From NCBI GenBank assembly GCA_019916065.1, contig CM034237.1, positions 22,031,752-22,095,751 of the forward strand: a stretch of 64,000 nt of DNA, read 5' to 3'. The notes under the pieces were generated by a model. The model saw only the letters and a program-made list of their open reading frames with translations, was not told where the DNA came from and searched no databases. The position numbers were made by a program, and so were the translations under genes. Shown here one piece after another: positions 1 to 10,798 of the stretch (the first letter of the stretch is position 1; every line of letters starts with the position of its first letter). This stretch comes from Vitellaria paradoxa. Lineage: Eukaryota; Streptophyta; Magnoliopsida; Ericales; Sapotaceae.

Positions 1-959
1 GAAATAGAATTTTGTAAGTCTATTATATACACCAAAGCTTAATGTACAAATAATAATTTGAAATGGCATATTATTAGTCTTGTAGAGAGATTTTTTTTTT
101 TTTTTTTTTTTTTTGGTGAGCTTATAAGTCTTCTCTTATTTTTCTTTATTCTTGGTTTAGTATGTTCCCTTTCTACAAGAGTTAGAAAGTTTGTTTCCAC
201 TTGGTCTAAGTGTGTCGAGAATTCAAGTAAGTTGTCGTGCGATTATGACTTCGAGTGGGTATTTGTAGCCTAATTATATAGCGAAAATTTGGGTAGTCTC
301 CAAAATTAGACTTCGAGTTTTACTTTTGCTAGCTGGTAAGGGGCTTCTTTGTTACCACCCTTATGTTCATTATTTCTGTGATTAGTTGATTGATTTGAGT
401 TATTCGGAAATTTCAAGAATAAATTTCCTTGAGGTAGTTTAAGGGAGCTCGAGCGGCAGCAACCAGTAGCTTGGACTTAGACAGTTCATTATCTTCGAGA
501 ATTAAAAGGAGCCAGTAGTTTGTGGGTTATGAAAATAATACAGTTGAATCATCGAAGCGATGTAATGTAGTGTTGGGATGGGTGCAGTATCGTGGCAGAA
601 AGGAAGGAAACAGGTATGAATATGACTGGAGATGGACAAGAGAATCAAAAGGATGTTTTGTATCAAGGGAGTAAGAGTTGAATTATAAGGTTGATACAGA
701 AAGCTGTGGTGTACAGAGATTGAACAGAAAAGGACGGCAAGCAGCGATGGAGATTCCTTTACTGGAAACTTACGAAGACTAGTTCTTTCCTCGGACTCAA
801 GACAGGAATCTAAGGGTACTTTGGATAATTTATGCTAGAGAAGGGCTGTGTTGCTTCTTAACAGGAACACTGGTGATATAGACGAGAAAAGTACAAAAGA
901 ACGAAGATGAGAAGAAAGGTTTGAAGGAGGTTGTTCCTCAACAACCTCCTCAGGGGCCA
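1..959. other. Unassigned sequence upstream of the L1 LINE
   Basis: No convincing gene is visible. The stretch holds a poly-T run near position 91 and, from about 430, purine-rich sequence that could be the decayed 5' UTR or ORF1 region of the LINE whose endonuclease begins near 966. No zinc-knuckle or RNA-binding ORF1 signature was recognised, so the LINE 5' end cannot be placed. The short reading frame at 58-273 is mostly poly-phenylalanine from the T run and is not a gene. Confidence 0.4.
91..114. repeat. Poly-T run (24 bases)
   Basis: An uninterrupted run of 24 T. It may be a simple repeat or the poly-A tail of a minus-strand retroposon. No adjacent element was recognised. Confidence 0.9.
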
Positions 960-965
960 TAAGGA

Positions 966-1620
966 TAATTAGGATGGAACTGTAGAGGAACGGGTCAAAC
1001 CTCTACAGTTCAACACTCAAGGAAGCTGGTCAAAAACTATATATATTTGATGGAAACAAAAACGAAAGTGGATAGCCATAATGCATTGCGTGTATCCTTG
1101 GGCTTCAAATTTTTTTGTAGGGTGGATATAGTTGGTGGAAGAGGTGCTTTGTGGTTGGTTTAGAATGATCAATGTAATATTAAGTTATTAGAAGGAATGA
1201 AAAATATATTATTGTGTATGTTTTGGATTTGTATAATTATGCATGGCATGCTTGTTTTTTATATGGTAATCTATATACGATGTTGAGAAAGAATTTATGG
1301 CAGGAATTATCAGGCGAGCTGAAGATGATCCAAGGACCGAAGATGGTAATGGGATATTTTAATCAAGTTTTGAAAGTGGAAGACAAACCATGCTCGGGTC
1401 CATTGAGATTGGGAAGGAGTGGTTTATTCCAGAAGTTCATCGATAATAATGAATTTTTGGAAATTCAAGCAAAGGGAGGAAGGTACACGTGGTCAAATAA
1501 TAAGAAGGAAGAAAGCTTGGTGATGAAAAAAATAAGACAGAGTCTTCACCAACTGGGAATGGAGGCAAATGTTTTGTATCTGTACATGGAATTTGCCAAT
1601 GGTTTGCTCTGATCATGGAC
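966..1620 (+). pseudogene. LINE apurinic/apyrimidinic-type endonuclease domain (broken)
   Basis: This domain would nick target DNA to prime reverse transcription at the insertion site. Visible family landmarks are WNCRG (975-989); a segment near 1106-1160 reading like the GF..VD..G.GG.L block; MGYFNQVL followed by GRYTWSNN in the open stretch 1214-1612; and the terminal SDHGPVVL (from 1608). In L1 endonucleases the third block normally reads GDFN. Here the aspartate is tyrosine (GYFN), so a catalytic residue is missing. The domain also lies in more than one frame with stops between. The classification is firm, and the function is lost. Confidence 0.8.
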
Positions 1621-2081
1621 CGGTTGTACTCAACACCATGATACAGGGGGCTAAAGGAGTCGGATGAAGAGGTTTGAAAATTGTTGGTTGAGAAAAGTAG
1701 AAACTAATCCCGTAGCAGGGAATATATGGAATTTAAATATTACAGGATCTCTGGCTTTTAATGTGACGCAAAAGCAGAAAATACACCTTAATCATCTGAG
1801 AAATTAGGACAGAGTATCACCTAATTGAAGCAAAAGATAGGAGAGCAAGAATTAGGGTGAATCGAGTGTATCAAGATTCGGAAGAAAATAGGGGACAAGG
1901 AAACAGTACGGAGAAATTTCTAGAAGAATAAAACAGGCTAGAAGAATTGTTGATTGAACACGAGAGTTATTGGGCTCAGAGGGCTAAGCTGAAATGGTTG
2001 CTTGAAGGAGATAAAATACAAAATATTTTCGCTTGGCAGCTACGTTAGAAGAGAAAACAAAGTATGTCAGTAGGTTAGATA

Positions 2082-2848
2082 TTGGGGTCAAGATATTATA
2101 AGGGATTTTATTGTAAGCATTTTAAGAAAATGTTTTCATGGGAGGAACAATACCATTTTATATACCTCGATAATTTTGATGCTTCTTTGGCTATTTCCAG
2201 GAAATTGAATGATGAGCAGAAGGAAAGGCTAGACAGGGAATTCTCTGAAGATGAGATCATTAGTGCAGTGTTCCAGATGGGACGAAATAGAGCTCCAGGG
2301 CCAGATGATTTTCCTGCTGAATTTTTTCAAAGATATTGGGGCATTATAGGTCAGCAAATTATTAATGCCGTATTCTCTCTTTTGAGATCGGATTGGATGT
2401 TAAAAGAAACAAATTATATGCTGATAGTGCTTGTTTCTAAGAATAATAACTTGATTTCGATTAACGATTTCAGGCCTATTATTTTATGTAATGTGATATA
2501 TAAGTTATTGCCAACATTTTGGGAACTAGATTTAAGAAATGTTTTACTGAGTTTGATTTCGCCCTTTCAAAATGCTTTTGTTTCAACGAGGCCAATTTTT
2601 TATAATAGTTTGATTACCCACGAGTTGCTGCTATTTATAAAGAAGAAAAAGAGAGGCAAAGGATATTTTGCTTTAAAAGTTTATATGAATAAGGCATATG
2701 ATTGAGTTAGATGGAATTTGTGTTAAAAGTAATGGAGACTATGGATTTTAGTAGTAAATGGGTGGGGTGGATTAAAGGGTGTATATCGATTCTCTTATGC
2801 AATTTTAGTCAATGGGTGGAGATCTGATTTTTTGATTCAAATTGTGGA
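2082..2848 (+). pseudogene. LINE reverse transcriptase, N-terminal half (broken)
   Basis: The longest open piece is 207 codons (2082-2705). It carries the block NRAPGPDDFPAEFFQRYW, then FRPIILCNVIYKLL, then the motif A region LKVYMNKAYD at about 2673-2702. Plant L1 RTs normally have LD.SKAYD at motif A. The first, metal-binding aspartate is tyrosine here (codon 2682-2684), so even without its stops the enzyme would be inactive. A stop follows directly (2703-2705). A further readable stretch ends in NGWRSDFLIQIVD just before the gypsy insertion. RT motifs B and C lie beyond the insertion at 13659-13811. Confidence 0.88.
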
Positions 2849-2853
2849 CTAAG

Positions 2854-5730
2854 TGTCACGCCCCGAAATCCACAACCGGGCACGTGGAAACAAAACCCTA
2901 AAATAAATATCAAACCATGAAAAATGTACCATATCAGAGCGGAAGCTAATTAAAGTAAATATTATTCAATTTCTTGAATACTCAAAATAACTTTAAGATG
3001 CCCTCAAAATGGCTTACAAAACTATGCCACAAATATGGGGCCAAGTCAAAACTCCATTACATTATAATGTAAATTTTGGAATGCAAATAAAACAAATCAT
3101 CCAGCTATCACAACCCAAGATGACTAGTTAACCCACTGGTCTATCACGAGCATCAACCCTTGCATTACCAACTGTAGTAGGTGATGAGCACTAAATTCCA
3201 CGTGTGCTCAGAGAGTGTTCATAAAATACAATTTCTTAATCATGCAATGCTTTAAACACTAATTAATAAGAAAAGAAGTTAAAAATCTTAAGATTTTCAA
3301 ATAGCCATATTTATCATTACATTCAAATATAAAGTTACTTAGCCATGATCCCGTAGTCCTCATGCTAAAAATAAATCATATCACTTCATTCATATAACCA
3401 CACACCAATATCATACTATGGGTCAGGTACTCTGTAAGTTTAGTCTGTGGCCTCAGAACTAAATCCAAAATAAATCCCCAGGCCTAAGCCGTGGGGTACA
3501 ACTAGTCCCGCAGTCCTAGATTGTACTTATCACATCCCCAGATCTCAGTCATGGGGTACATTGGATCCCGCAGTCCCAAATGTACTCATCACATCCCCAA
3601 ACCTCAATCATGGGGTACATTTGGTCCCGCAGTCCCAAATGTACTAATTTGCCTTAGTAGGCAAACCGGTCCCGCAGTCCCAGTACTAAATATCGCTAAT
3701 AAGTCGTATATACATTTCGTAGGTTTCTAGCCTACTGGTTATGCTAACCACCCTGCGTAGGTTTTGGGGCTTTCAACCCTTGGGCTCTAGAACCCACTCT
3801 TTCTAGTACCCTTAATGACCCCAATAACCCAAAAATCAAATCTCAAGTAATTCATTTTATTAACAGCACAACATACACAAAAGTTCTCCCTAATTTGATT
3901 TTTTTGTGTGTTCTTCCCGTTTACTTTATATGTTTTATGAAGTGTGAATGTTGTTTCGGGCCTAAGTTTCATGTTGCCCTTTCATAAAAATATTCTCATA
4001 CAAGATTTATCAAATAAATATTATACAACCATATTCAGAATATATATACAGCTAGCTTGGTAAATAAAATTTTATATCAAGCATGTCATGACAATGAATG
4101 ATTCAAGACATAAAGTTTGATAATTCATTAAAAATAGAAACGAAATATTTTACACTAATTCAAAAGCCTAAAATACTTATAATTAAGTCTAGTTTCATAA
4201 AAACAAGATTTAAAATTTATTCATAAAGCCATCTAATACAGATTTTAAAAATACTAAATGGGTATTTCTGCTAAAACCATACAAAACAGCTTACTTTCAT
4301 GATTTTTACAAAATTCATTTTTTATCAAAAACTTTGAAATTTTCACAGAAAGCTCATTAATTATCTAGTTTAACATATAAAATTTCAGAAATTATATCAA
4401 CTTTTATTTATACCTTTTATACCAAATATCTGATGGCTATCAGTACACAATGTAAACCAAACAGCCAAGTTTCAATATTTTTATAAAATAACATATTACT
4501 CAAAAATTTATACAAAATTTACTGCAGAATCTCTAACAGCCTAGTTTCATATATAAACTTTTTAGAAATTAATTTAATATCTAGGTATCATTTTTTATAT
4601 CAAAAAATCAAACTCTTGTCAGCACAACAATTTAAAACAAACAGTCATTTTTCACGATTTTTGTAAAATCCATTTTAACTCAAAAAAAATGAGATTTTAA
4701 CTGGATGCTATTTTGGATATGTACTCCCATATGAAAAAATATCAAAAATTGATTCAACCTCTAAGTATGAATTTCATATAAAAACAGTGTGCTGATCCAG
4801 GTACAAAAATCCCAACCAATCAGTCAAGTTTGACTATTTTTAATAAATTCATTTAAATTCCAAAAATCATGAAATTTTTACAGGTAACTCGTCTACATGT
4901 CTAATTTAACATATAAAATTTTCATAAATTAAATCGATCTCTAAGTATGATTTTTATGAAAAATAGTGTATCTATTTCAGTATGAAGTTTCAGAATTTCA
5001 CATAATCAAGAAATCAATTCATAAATCAAGCTTTTCATATCTTGCACACACATATATATATATATGACATGATAAAAAAAAAATTATATCAAATAAACAC
5101 AATCCCACGTACCTCGAATTATATACGTCGATAAAATATATAAAACCCCAAATAAAATACCAACTCAAGTTGGCCCTACGAGTAGTCTCCGTCGAATTCG
5201 TTCCAAATTTTCTCTACAATCACGTTCGCCTTTTCTTCTAGCAGATAAATGGTAGGCACTACTCCCTTTATTTTATTATATATGTATATATTTTTTTCAC
5301 ACCGAAAGGAAGAAGATAGGAAAGAAAACAATGAAAAACAATGAAAACAATACAATTATGTAGATATAAGTTACAAACCCTCCTCTCTCCTACTAGGTGC
5401 ATGCACCATCATAAAACCTCCATAATTTCCCCTAAACTCCCACCACCTGCCAACTCTTAGCCTCCCTCATTATAATTATTTTTCAGCCACCTCTTTCATC
5501 CAATGAGAAAACACAGCACAATATACATACATACATATCACTGTTCACACACACACAAATACAAAATAAACAAAAATTGATGTAAGCACACTTAATGCAT
5601 ATAACAAAAAAAAATTAATTAATTAATTAATTAACACAAGATCAATATACATAAAATATAAATGGCGGTCCAAAATATTATAATTTTAAAATATTATAAT
5701 TTAAAAAACCAAAAATTTCGGGTCTTTACA
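2854..5730 (-). repeat. Gypsy 3' LTR (2,877 bp)
   Basis: This LTR aligns along its full length with 10799-13653. On the minus strand it starts TGTAAAGACCC and ends GGGGCGTGACA. It contains a ~59-bp tandem repeat (3476-3650), a conserved TTGAAAGCCCCAAAACC block (about 3752-3796) and a TTAA microsatellite near 5610-5632. The rest is AT-rich with no coding potential. Confidence 0.95.
3476..3650 (-). repeat. Three ~59-bp tandem repeats inside the LTR
   Basis: Three units begin with CCCCA at 3476, 3536 and 3595 (periods 60 and 59). Each contains a GGGGTACA box and a GTCCCGCAGTCC box. A partial fourth GTCCCGCAGTCC lies near 3670. The same array occurs in the other LTR (11410) and in the solo LTR (about 18480-18690). 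Confidence 0.9.
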
Positions 5731-5743
5731 TCCTCCCCTCCTT
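5731..5743 (-). promoter_or_regulatory. Polypurine tract of the gypsy element
   Basis: On the minus strand the sequence AAGGAGGGGAGGA abuts the TG of the 3' LTR. This is the position and composition expected for the plus-strand primer. Confidence 0.85.
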
Positions 5744-5797
5744 AAAAAAAAAAAAATTTCGTCCTCAAAAATTAAAACAGTAGAAGGAATAACAAGA

Positions 5798-6089
5798 TCA
5801 CGAAAACAACTGGGGATAACGATGCCTCATATCTTGCTCACGCTCCCAAGTCGACTCCTCTATTCCATGATGCTTCCACAGTACCCGAACCAATGGTATT
5901 GTCTTTCCTCGAAGAACCTGCTCACGAGAGTCCACAATTCTTATAGGCTTTATCTCGTAAGAAACATCGGAATCTATCTCAAGCTCTCCCCAATCCAAAA
6001 CATGTGACAGGTCAGGGATGTACTGCCTCAACATGGACACATGAAACACTGAATGCACTCCAGACAACCTCGGTGGCAAAGCCAAACGG
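5798..6089 (-). pseudogene. Gypsy polyprotein C-terminus with chromodomain-like tail
   Basis: The frame closes the polyprotein at 5798. It contains VFHVSMLRQYIPD, the usual integrase C-terminal block of plant chromoviruses, and then VLWKHHGIEESTWERE followed by MRHRYPQLF. The last part matches the degenerate chromodomain at the end of Del/Tekay integrases, thought to guide integration by binding chromatin. It lies in a different frame from the upstream integrase piece, and a frameshift joins the two near 6090-6166. The role is known for the family. Activity here is not expected. Confidence 0.82.
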
Positions 6090-7165
6090 TTACGCCACCT
6101 CACCAACCCAAGCCAACACCTCGAATGGCCCAATGAACCTCGGCAACAACTTGCCCTTACGGCCAAACCGGAACTGTCCCTTATGTGCCGAGACCTTTAG
6201 AAACACATGGTCTCCCACCTCAAACTCTAATGGCCTTCGCCTCCGGTCAGCATAGCTCTTCTGGCGACTTCGCGCCGTCTCAAGCCTCTGCCTAATGATT
6301 TTGATCTTTTCTGTTGTCTCTCGAACCATCTCAGGTCCCCAACAAAGTTCTTCCCCAACCTCTGCCCAGCAGATAGGGGGATCTGCATGGCCTACCATAC
6401 AATGCCTCGTAAGGTGCCATCTTAATACTGGATTGATAGCTATTATTGTATGCAAACTCTACCAATGGAAGGTGCGTTTCCCAACTACCCTAAAAAATCC
6501 AGTACGCATGCCCGAAGCATATCCTCCAGATTTGAATGGTACGTTCAGACTGCCCATCTGTTTGAGGATGATAGGCGGTACTAAACATCAACTCTGTACC
6601 CATGGCTTGCTGGAGAACTCTGCCAGAAACGAGATGCAAATCTGGGATCCCGATCTGATACGATTGACACCGGAGCCCCATGTAGGCTCACAATCTCCCT
6701 AATGTAAAACTGAGCCAAACTATCCATTGATTCGTCAAACAATCGGTAAAAAAGTACGCTGACTTTGTTAAGTCTATCCACCCACCACCCCAAATCGTAT
6801 CATGCTTCTTGGGAGACTTAGGCAAACTAGTAACGAAGTCCAGTTTGATATTTCCCATTTCCATTCTGAAATTGGCAATGGCTGAAGCAATCCTGCTGGT
6901 CTCTGATGCTCTGCTTTCACTTGCTGACAAGTTAAACACTTGCTCACAAACTCAGCTACATGCTGCTTTTCATCCCAGCCCAAAAGAACTGTTGGGGAGA
7001 TGTTGGTACATCTTTGTCCCTCCAGGATGTACTGCAAATTTGGAGTGGTGAAACTCCCTCAATACTGCATCGTCGAACTGAGATTGGCACAAATAGTCTC
7101 CCTGAAATCTCATCCTCCATCTGACCCTGTTGGTCTAACCAGGTATGACCCTCATCACTACTCAT
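6090..7165 (-). pseudogene. Gypsy integrase (zinc-binding, core and C-terminal parts; broken)
   Basis: Integrase joins the cDNA ends to target DNA. Read 5' to 3' on the minus strand, pieces in alternating frames show: a degenerate zinc-binding region containing FVSKCLTCQQVKAEHQRP (about 6890-6960); LDFVTSLPKSPKKHD and LTKSAYF from the first part of the catalytic core; [16 protein letters not shown] with the second core aspartate (about 6620-6670); [17 protein letters not shown] with the catalytic glutamate region (about 6530-6590); and a C-terminal piece with [12 protein letters not shown] and [14 protein letters not shown] (6090-6250). At least four frame changes interrupt it. RNase H lies upstream and the chromodomain-like tail downstream. 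Confidence 0.88.
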
Positions 7166-7374
7166 CCGTTACTCGGTATTCATTAGCCTCAGTATCAGTA
7201 CCTTGGGCCTCCACAATTCTACTTAGTAAGGTAGTCTGAATCACCGTAGAACATTAACACTACTGGGTCTCTCCATCTCCTGATACGCCCAAGCTCAAAC
7301 TCACTCAAACTATCCATCATCTTCACCTCCTGCATTGCCATACTAGCTAAGGTGGCAATGGGGTCTGTTCCGGC

Positions 7375-7617
7375 TTAAGGCATCAGCAACCACATTGGCC
7401 TTGCCCGATGGTAATGTAGTTCAAAATTGAAGTTTTTCATGTACTCGACCCATCTCCTCTGCTCAGATTCAGATCCTTCTAAGTAAATGTACTTCAAACT
7501 CTTGTGGTCAGAGAAAACTTCAAATTCTTCTCCCCATAGAGATAATGCCCTCCAGCTCTTGATTGCAAAGATAATTGCTGCCACACTCAGATGCGTGCAC
7601 CGGGTAATTCTTCTCAT
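7375..7617 (-). pseudogene. Gypsy RNase H domain remnant
   Basis: RNase H degrades the RNA strand of the RNA:DNA hybrid during reverse transcription. The 80-codon piece reads AAIIFAIKSWRALSLWGEEF, then VFSDHKSLKYIYLEGSE, then QRRWVEYMKNFNFELHYH. These are the characteristic blocks of Ty3/gypsy RNase H. The frame is closed after about 7375 by a change that replaces the usual KANVVADALSR ending. A frameshifted remainder connects it to RT upstream (about 7620-8065). Confidence 0.87.
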
Positions 7618-7619
7618 GA

Positions 7620-8727
7620 GTCTTTAGCTGCCGAGACCCGGTAAGCTACTACCTTACCTTCTTACATTAAGACACCGGCCCTAAACCTTCTTTGGAAGCG
7701 TCACAATAAACTGCATACCCCAAACCCCTTTCTGGAATTACAAACTGGAGCAGAAGTCAATCTTTTCTTTAATTCTTGGAATGAACGCTCACAAGCTTCA
7801 TCCCACACAAATTTGACCCCCTTCCAGTCAATCTCGTCATCGGCCCAGCTAGTCGTGAAAAATCTAACACAAACCTCCGATAGTATCCTGCCAACCCCAG
7901 GAAGCTACGGATTTCGAACATAGTTGTTGGCCTTGGCCAGTCTATAACGCGTTAATCTTTGAAGAGTCTACCGCAACACCCTTAGCAGATACCACATGTC
8001 CGAGAAATTTCACCTCTCGAAGCCAGAATTCACACTTACTGAGCTTGGCATACAGCTGGTTACCTTCAAGATCGAAGCACAATCCGCAAATGCCTCTCAT
8101 GCTCTTCTTCTGATTGTGAGTAGACTAATATGTCATCAATGAAGACAACCACAAACTGATCCAAATATTTACTAAATATCCGATTCATCAGATCCATGAA
8201 CACTGCTGGAGCATTTGTCAACCCAAATGGCATAACAAGGAACTCGTAATGGCCGTATCGAGTCCTAAATGCTGTTTTGGGGATATCCTCTGCTCGCACC
8301 CTTAACTGGTGATAACCCGACCTTAGATCGATCTTCGAAAAGAACACTGACCCCTTCAGCTGATCAAATAGGTCATCAATCCTCGGTAAGGGATACGATT
8401 CTTAATGGTGACTCTGTTCAGTCTTCTATAATCAATGCACATCCTGAGAGTACCATCTTTCTTTGCTGCAAACAGTGCTGGTGCACCCCACGGAGATGTG
8501 CTAGGTCGGATAAATCCTTTTGAGGTCAGATCCTCAATCTGGGTCTTCAACTCAGCTAGTTCTGCGGGTGCTAACCGATAAGGTGCAATAGATATTGGCT
8601 CGGTCCCTGGAACCAAATCAATTGTAAACTCCACTTCTCTTTCTGGCGGTAACCCAAACAAGTCTTCCGGGAATACCTCTGGAAACTCACAAACTACACG
8701 TGGCATATCAGCCACACGCTTCCCCAT
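7620..8727 (-). pseudogene. Gypsy reverse transcriptase (broken)
   Basis: The N-terminal piece (8727-8356) contains [32 protein letters not shown] and CIDYRRLN. After a frameshift the next piece (8347-8066) contains [10 protein letters not shown] with a catalytic aspartate (codon 8327-8329), [17 protein letters not shown], and FIDDIL with the two active-site aspartates (codons about 8132-8137). Further on, [11 protein letters not shown] and a VKFLGHVVS block are readable in another frame to about 7950. The catalytic triad survives, but at least two frame breaks and a degenerate C-terminal part prevent a full enzyme. RT copies genomic RNA into cDNA in the virus-like particle. Confidence 0.93.
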
Positions 8728-9151
8728 CTTCCACTATTAAACAGGTAAACAAACTACAAAGGTCCACTCGTCCTTGCCCATCTAGAGAAGGCAAAGTCCG
8801 AAGACTATAGCGGTCTCCTGTAAACTTTATCACTCCCCCCTCAGGAGTGTGCAAGGTCACACGTCTCTTAGAACAATCAATAAATGCTCGGTAGGCAATC
8901 AACCAATCCATCCCGAGTATCACATCAAAACTGTCCATTTTAGCGCAATAAAATCATGCGAGAATTGATAATAATTCGCTGAGATCTCCATCCTTGCTGC
9001 TATCACAACCCCGACAAACTCTATCCAACTGAGAGTATCCCCCGATTGGGGTTTCAACATGTAAAGGTGGTGACAAGTATCCAACAGATAATTTAAGTGC
9101 AGACACACAATTCTCAGATATGAATGAATGTGAAGCTCCCGTATCTACCAA
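8708..9151 (-). pseudogene. Gypsy aspartic protease remnant
   Basis: The protease would cut the Gag-Pol polyprotein. The active-site block VDTGASHSFIS begins near 9148. It is followed by a frame break around 8950 and then FDVILGMDWL (about 8890-8930), the second conserved block of plant gypsy proteases. The 8938-8708 piece continues with KRRVTLHTPEG and overlaps the start of the RT piece in another frame. The active-site aspartate is retained and the continuous frame is lost. Confidence 0.88.
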
Positions 9152-9547
9152 GACATAACTTGTGAAGAAAAACTGTAAATGTACCTCTAGTCACAATGGG
9201 CTCAGCAGGTCCATCAGTCGGTGCTATGGCAAATATCCTCCCCTGAGTGGGAGCTGCGGGTGGCCTTCCGCCTCTCTGCCCCTGCTGCGGACCACCCTGA
9301 GCTGTACTCTGAAAACTTTGGGCAGTAACCTGTGGTTCTTGCCGGAACTGATTCTGGAAAGGCCGTGATGCTGCCAGCCTGTTACTTTGAACTGACTGTG
9401 CCGGATGTTGGAATCTTGCTGTACTATTACCCTGAGGGCAGTTTTTAGAGATATGGCCCTATTGCCCACAAGAGTAACACGTCAGCAATCCTGACCTTTG
9501 CTCAAATCGTGACTCAAATCACTGCTCAGTTCTGGCCGGTGCACTCC

Positions 9548-10635
9548 TCAGTGGCAGTGATACTTCTTATGCCCTGGTTGATTACATATATGGCACACAA
9601 TCGGCCCTTGAGACTGCACCCTGCTAGCTATCTGAGTAGGAGCAACGCTCCTCTGCTGGAAACGTTGTGGCTGCGACTCACTGGGTCCCTCCCTGTTCCT
9701 TTTTGTTGCTAGCGGATTGAGGAGCAATACTCTTGCTTGGTTTGTTTTCATTCATCATCCTGACATCATTCAGGTCCTTCTCATGGTCATAGCCCGACCA
9801 TCAAGATCTTGTAATCATCCAACCCCAGTGGGACAACTCTGCTCCTGATGCCTACTCGTAGACCCCTCTAAACCGTCTGCACCTGTATCTCTCTGTGGAC
9901 ACCATTCTAGAGCATAAGTGGATAGAGAAGCAAACTGGCACTCATACTCCAACACTGTCATGTTTCCTGAGTCAAGGCAATAAACTCGTCCCTCTTGGCA
10001 TCCCTGAGAGCAATAGGGAGAAAGTGCTCACGAAATAGCTCCTTGAATCTCTCCCAAGTCAAAGCTGCCACATCTTGTGAACCTTCTACAGAGCTCCACC
10101 ACATAGCAGCATCACCAGTGAACTGAAAAGTGACGAGTGAAACCCTCGTCTGAATATCTGTGATCTGAAGAGCCTTGAGAATTTTCTCGCATTGGCTAAG
10201 AAAACCCTCTGCAACATCGGAGTCTGGCACTCCGTCATAGCTAGGAGGCTTCATCCTCCTAAAGCGCTCTAAAGAACCCGCTGACTGACTAGAAGCTGGT
10301 GGAGGTCCCACGTACTCCACTTCCTGCTAGCACTGCCATGGCTGCTGCCACCTGATGCATAAAAGTAGTAGGATCAAATGCCCCTGGTGTCTGAACTGAA
10401 GGCTATCCAGATTGCACTTCCTCCTATTGTGGCATTGGAGCCACACCTGGCGGAATCTCAAACCCTGCACCAGCATTAGACCCCTGCTCACGGGTAAACT
10501 CTGGTTTACCCCCTCAACTAGGGCACCACGGCCTAAACTAGCCTGAACTCCACGGCTGTGACCAGCTTGAACCCTGTGACCCCTAGGTCGCCCATGTCCT
10601 CTACCCCTAGCAACTGGCGCAACTCTCAGTGCCAT
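9548..10635 (-). pseudogene. Gypsy Gag (capsid and CCHC zinc knuckle; broken)
   Basis: I chose the methionine at about 10635, which gives MALRVAPVARGRGHGRPRG, the basic N-terminus usual for this lineage. The in-frame methionine 24 bases upstream is less typical. The capsid part (10320-9958) reads FRRMKPPSYDGVPDSDVAEG, then FTGDAAMWWSSVEG, then FKELFREHFLP: the retrotransposon gag domain. Near 9554-9595 a CCHC zinc knuckle, CHICNQPGHKKYHC, follows in another frame. Frame breaks lie near 10325 and 9950-9760. Gag packages RNA and builds the virus-like particle in the cytoplasm. Confidence 0.88.
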
Positions 10636-10783
10636 CGAGCTAGAAATAAGGAAAAACAAAATTTAGAGTTTGAAATTTTAAGGCCCGAAAAAATTAAATC
10701 GAGCATAACACATTTCATAACACATAAACCCAAAATCATAAAAAGAAAAGAAATTCCCACTGTCCCAGGTATTCTTAAACCTA

Positions 10784-10796
10784 GGCTCTGATACAA
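10784..10796 (-). promoter_or_regulatory. Primer-binding site, initiator tRNA-Met type
   Basis: Two bases inside the 5' LTR, the minus strand reads TTGTATCAGAGCC. It matches the TGGTATCAGAGC primer-binding site used by most plant LTR elements except at the second base. Confidence 0.88.
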
Positions 10797-10798
10797 GC

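Larger units (their letters stand above)
960..2848 (+). mobile_element. L1-type LINE, left part (endonuclease and first half of RT)
   Basis: A decayed plant L1-like non-LTR retrotransposon. The endonuclease opens with WNCRG at 975-989 and runs to an SDH motif at 1608-1616. A linker follows to about 2080, then reverse transcriptase to 2848. There the reading is cut by the gypsy insertion and resumes at 13659 on the same strand. Many stops and frameshifts show that it is long dead. The 5' end is uncertain. Confidence 0.85.

Noticed and set aside
6004..6702. Plus-strand frames of 83-135 codons across the gypsy integrase
   Set aside because: They are opposite-strand shadows of the minus-strand integrase and carry no domain of their own.
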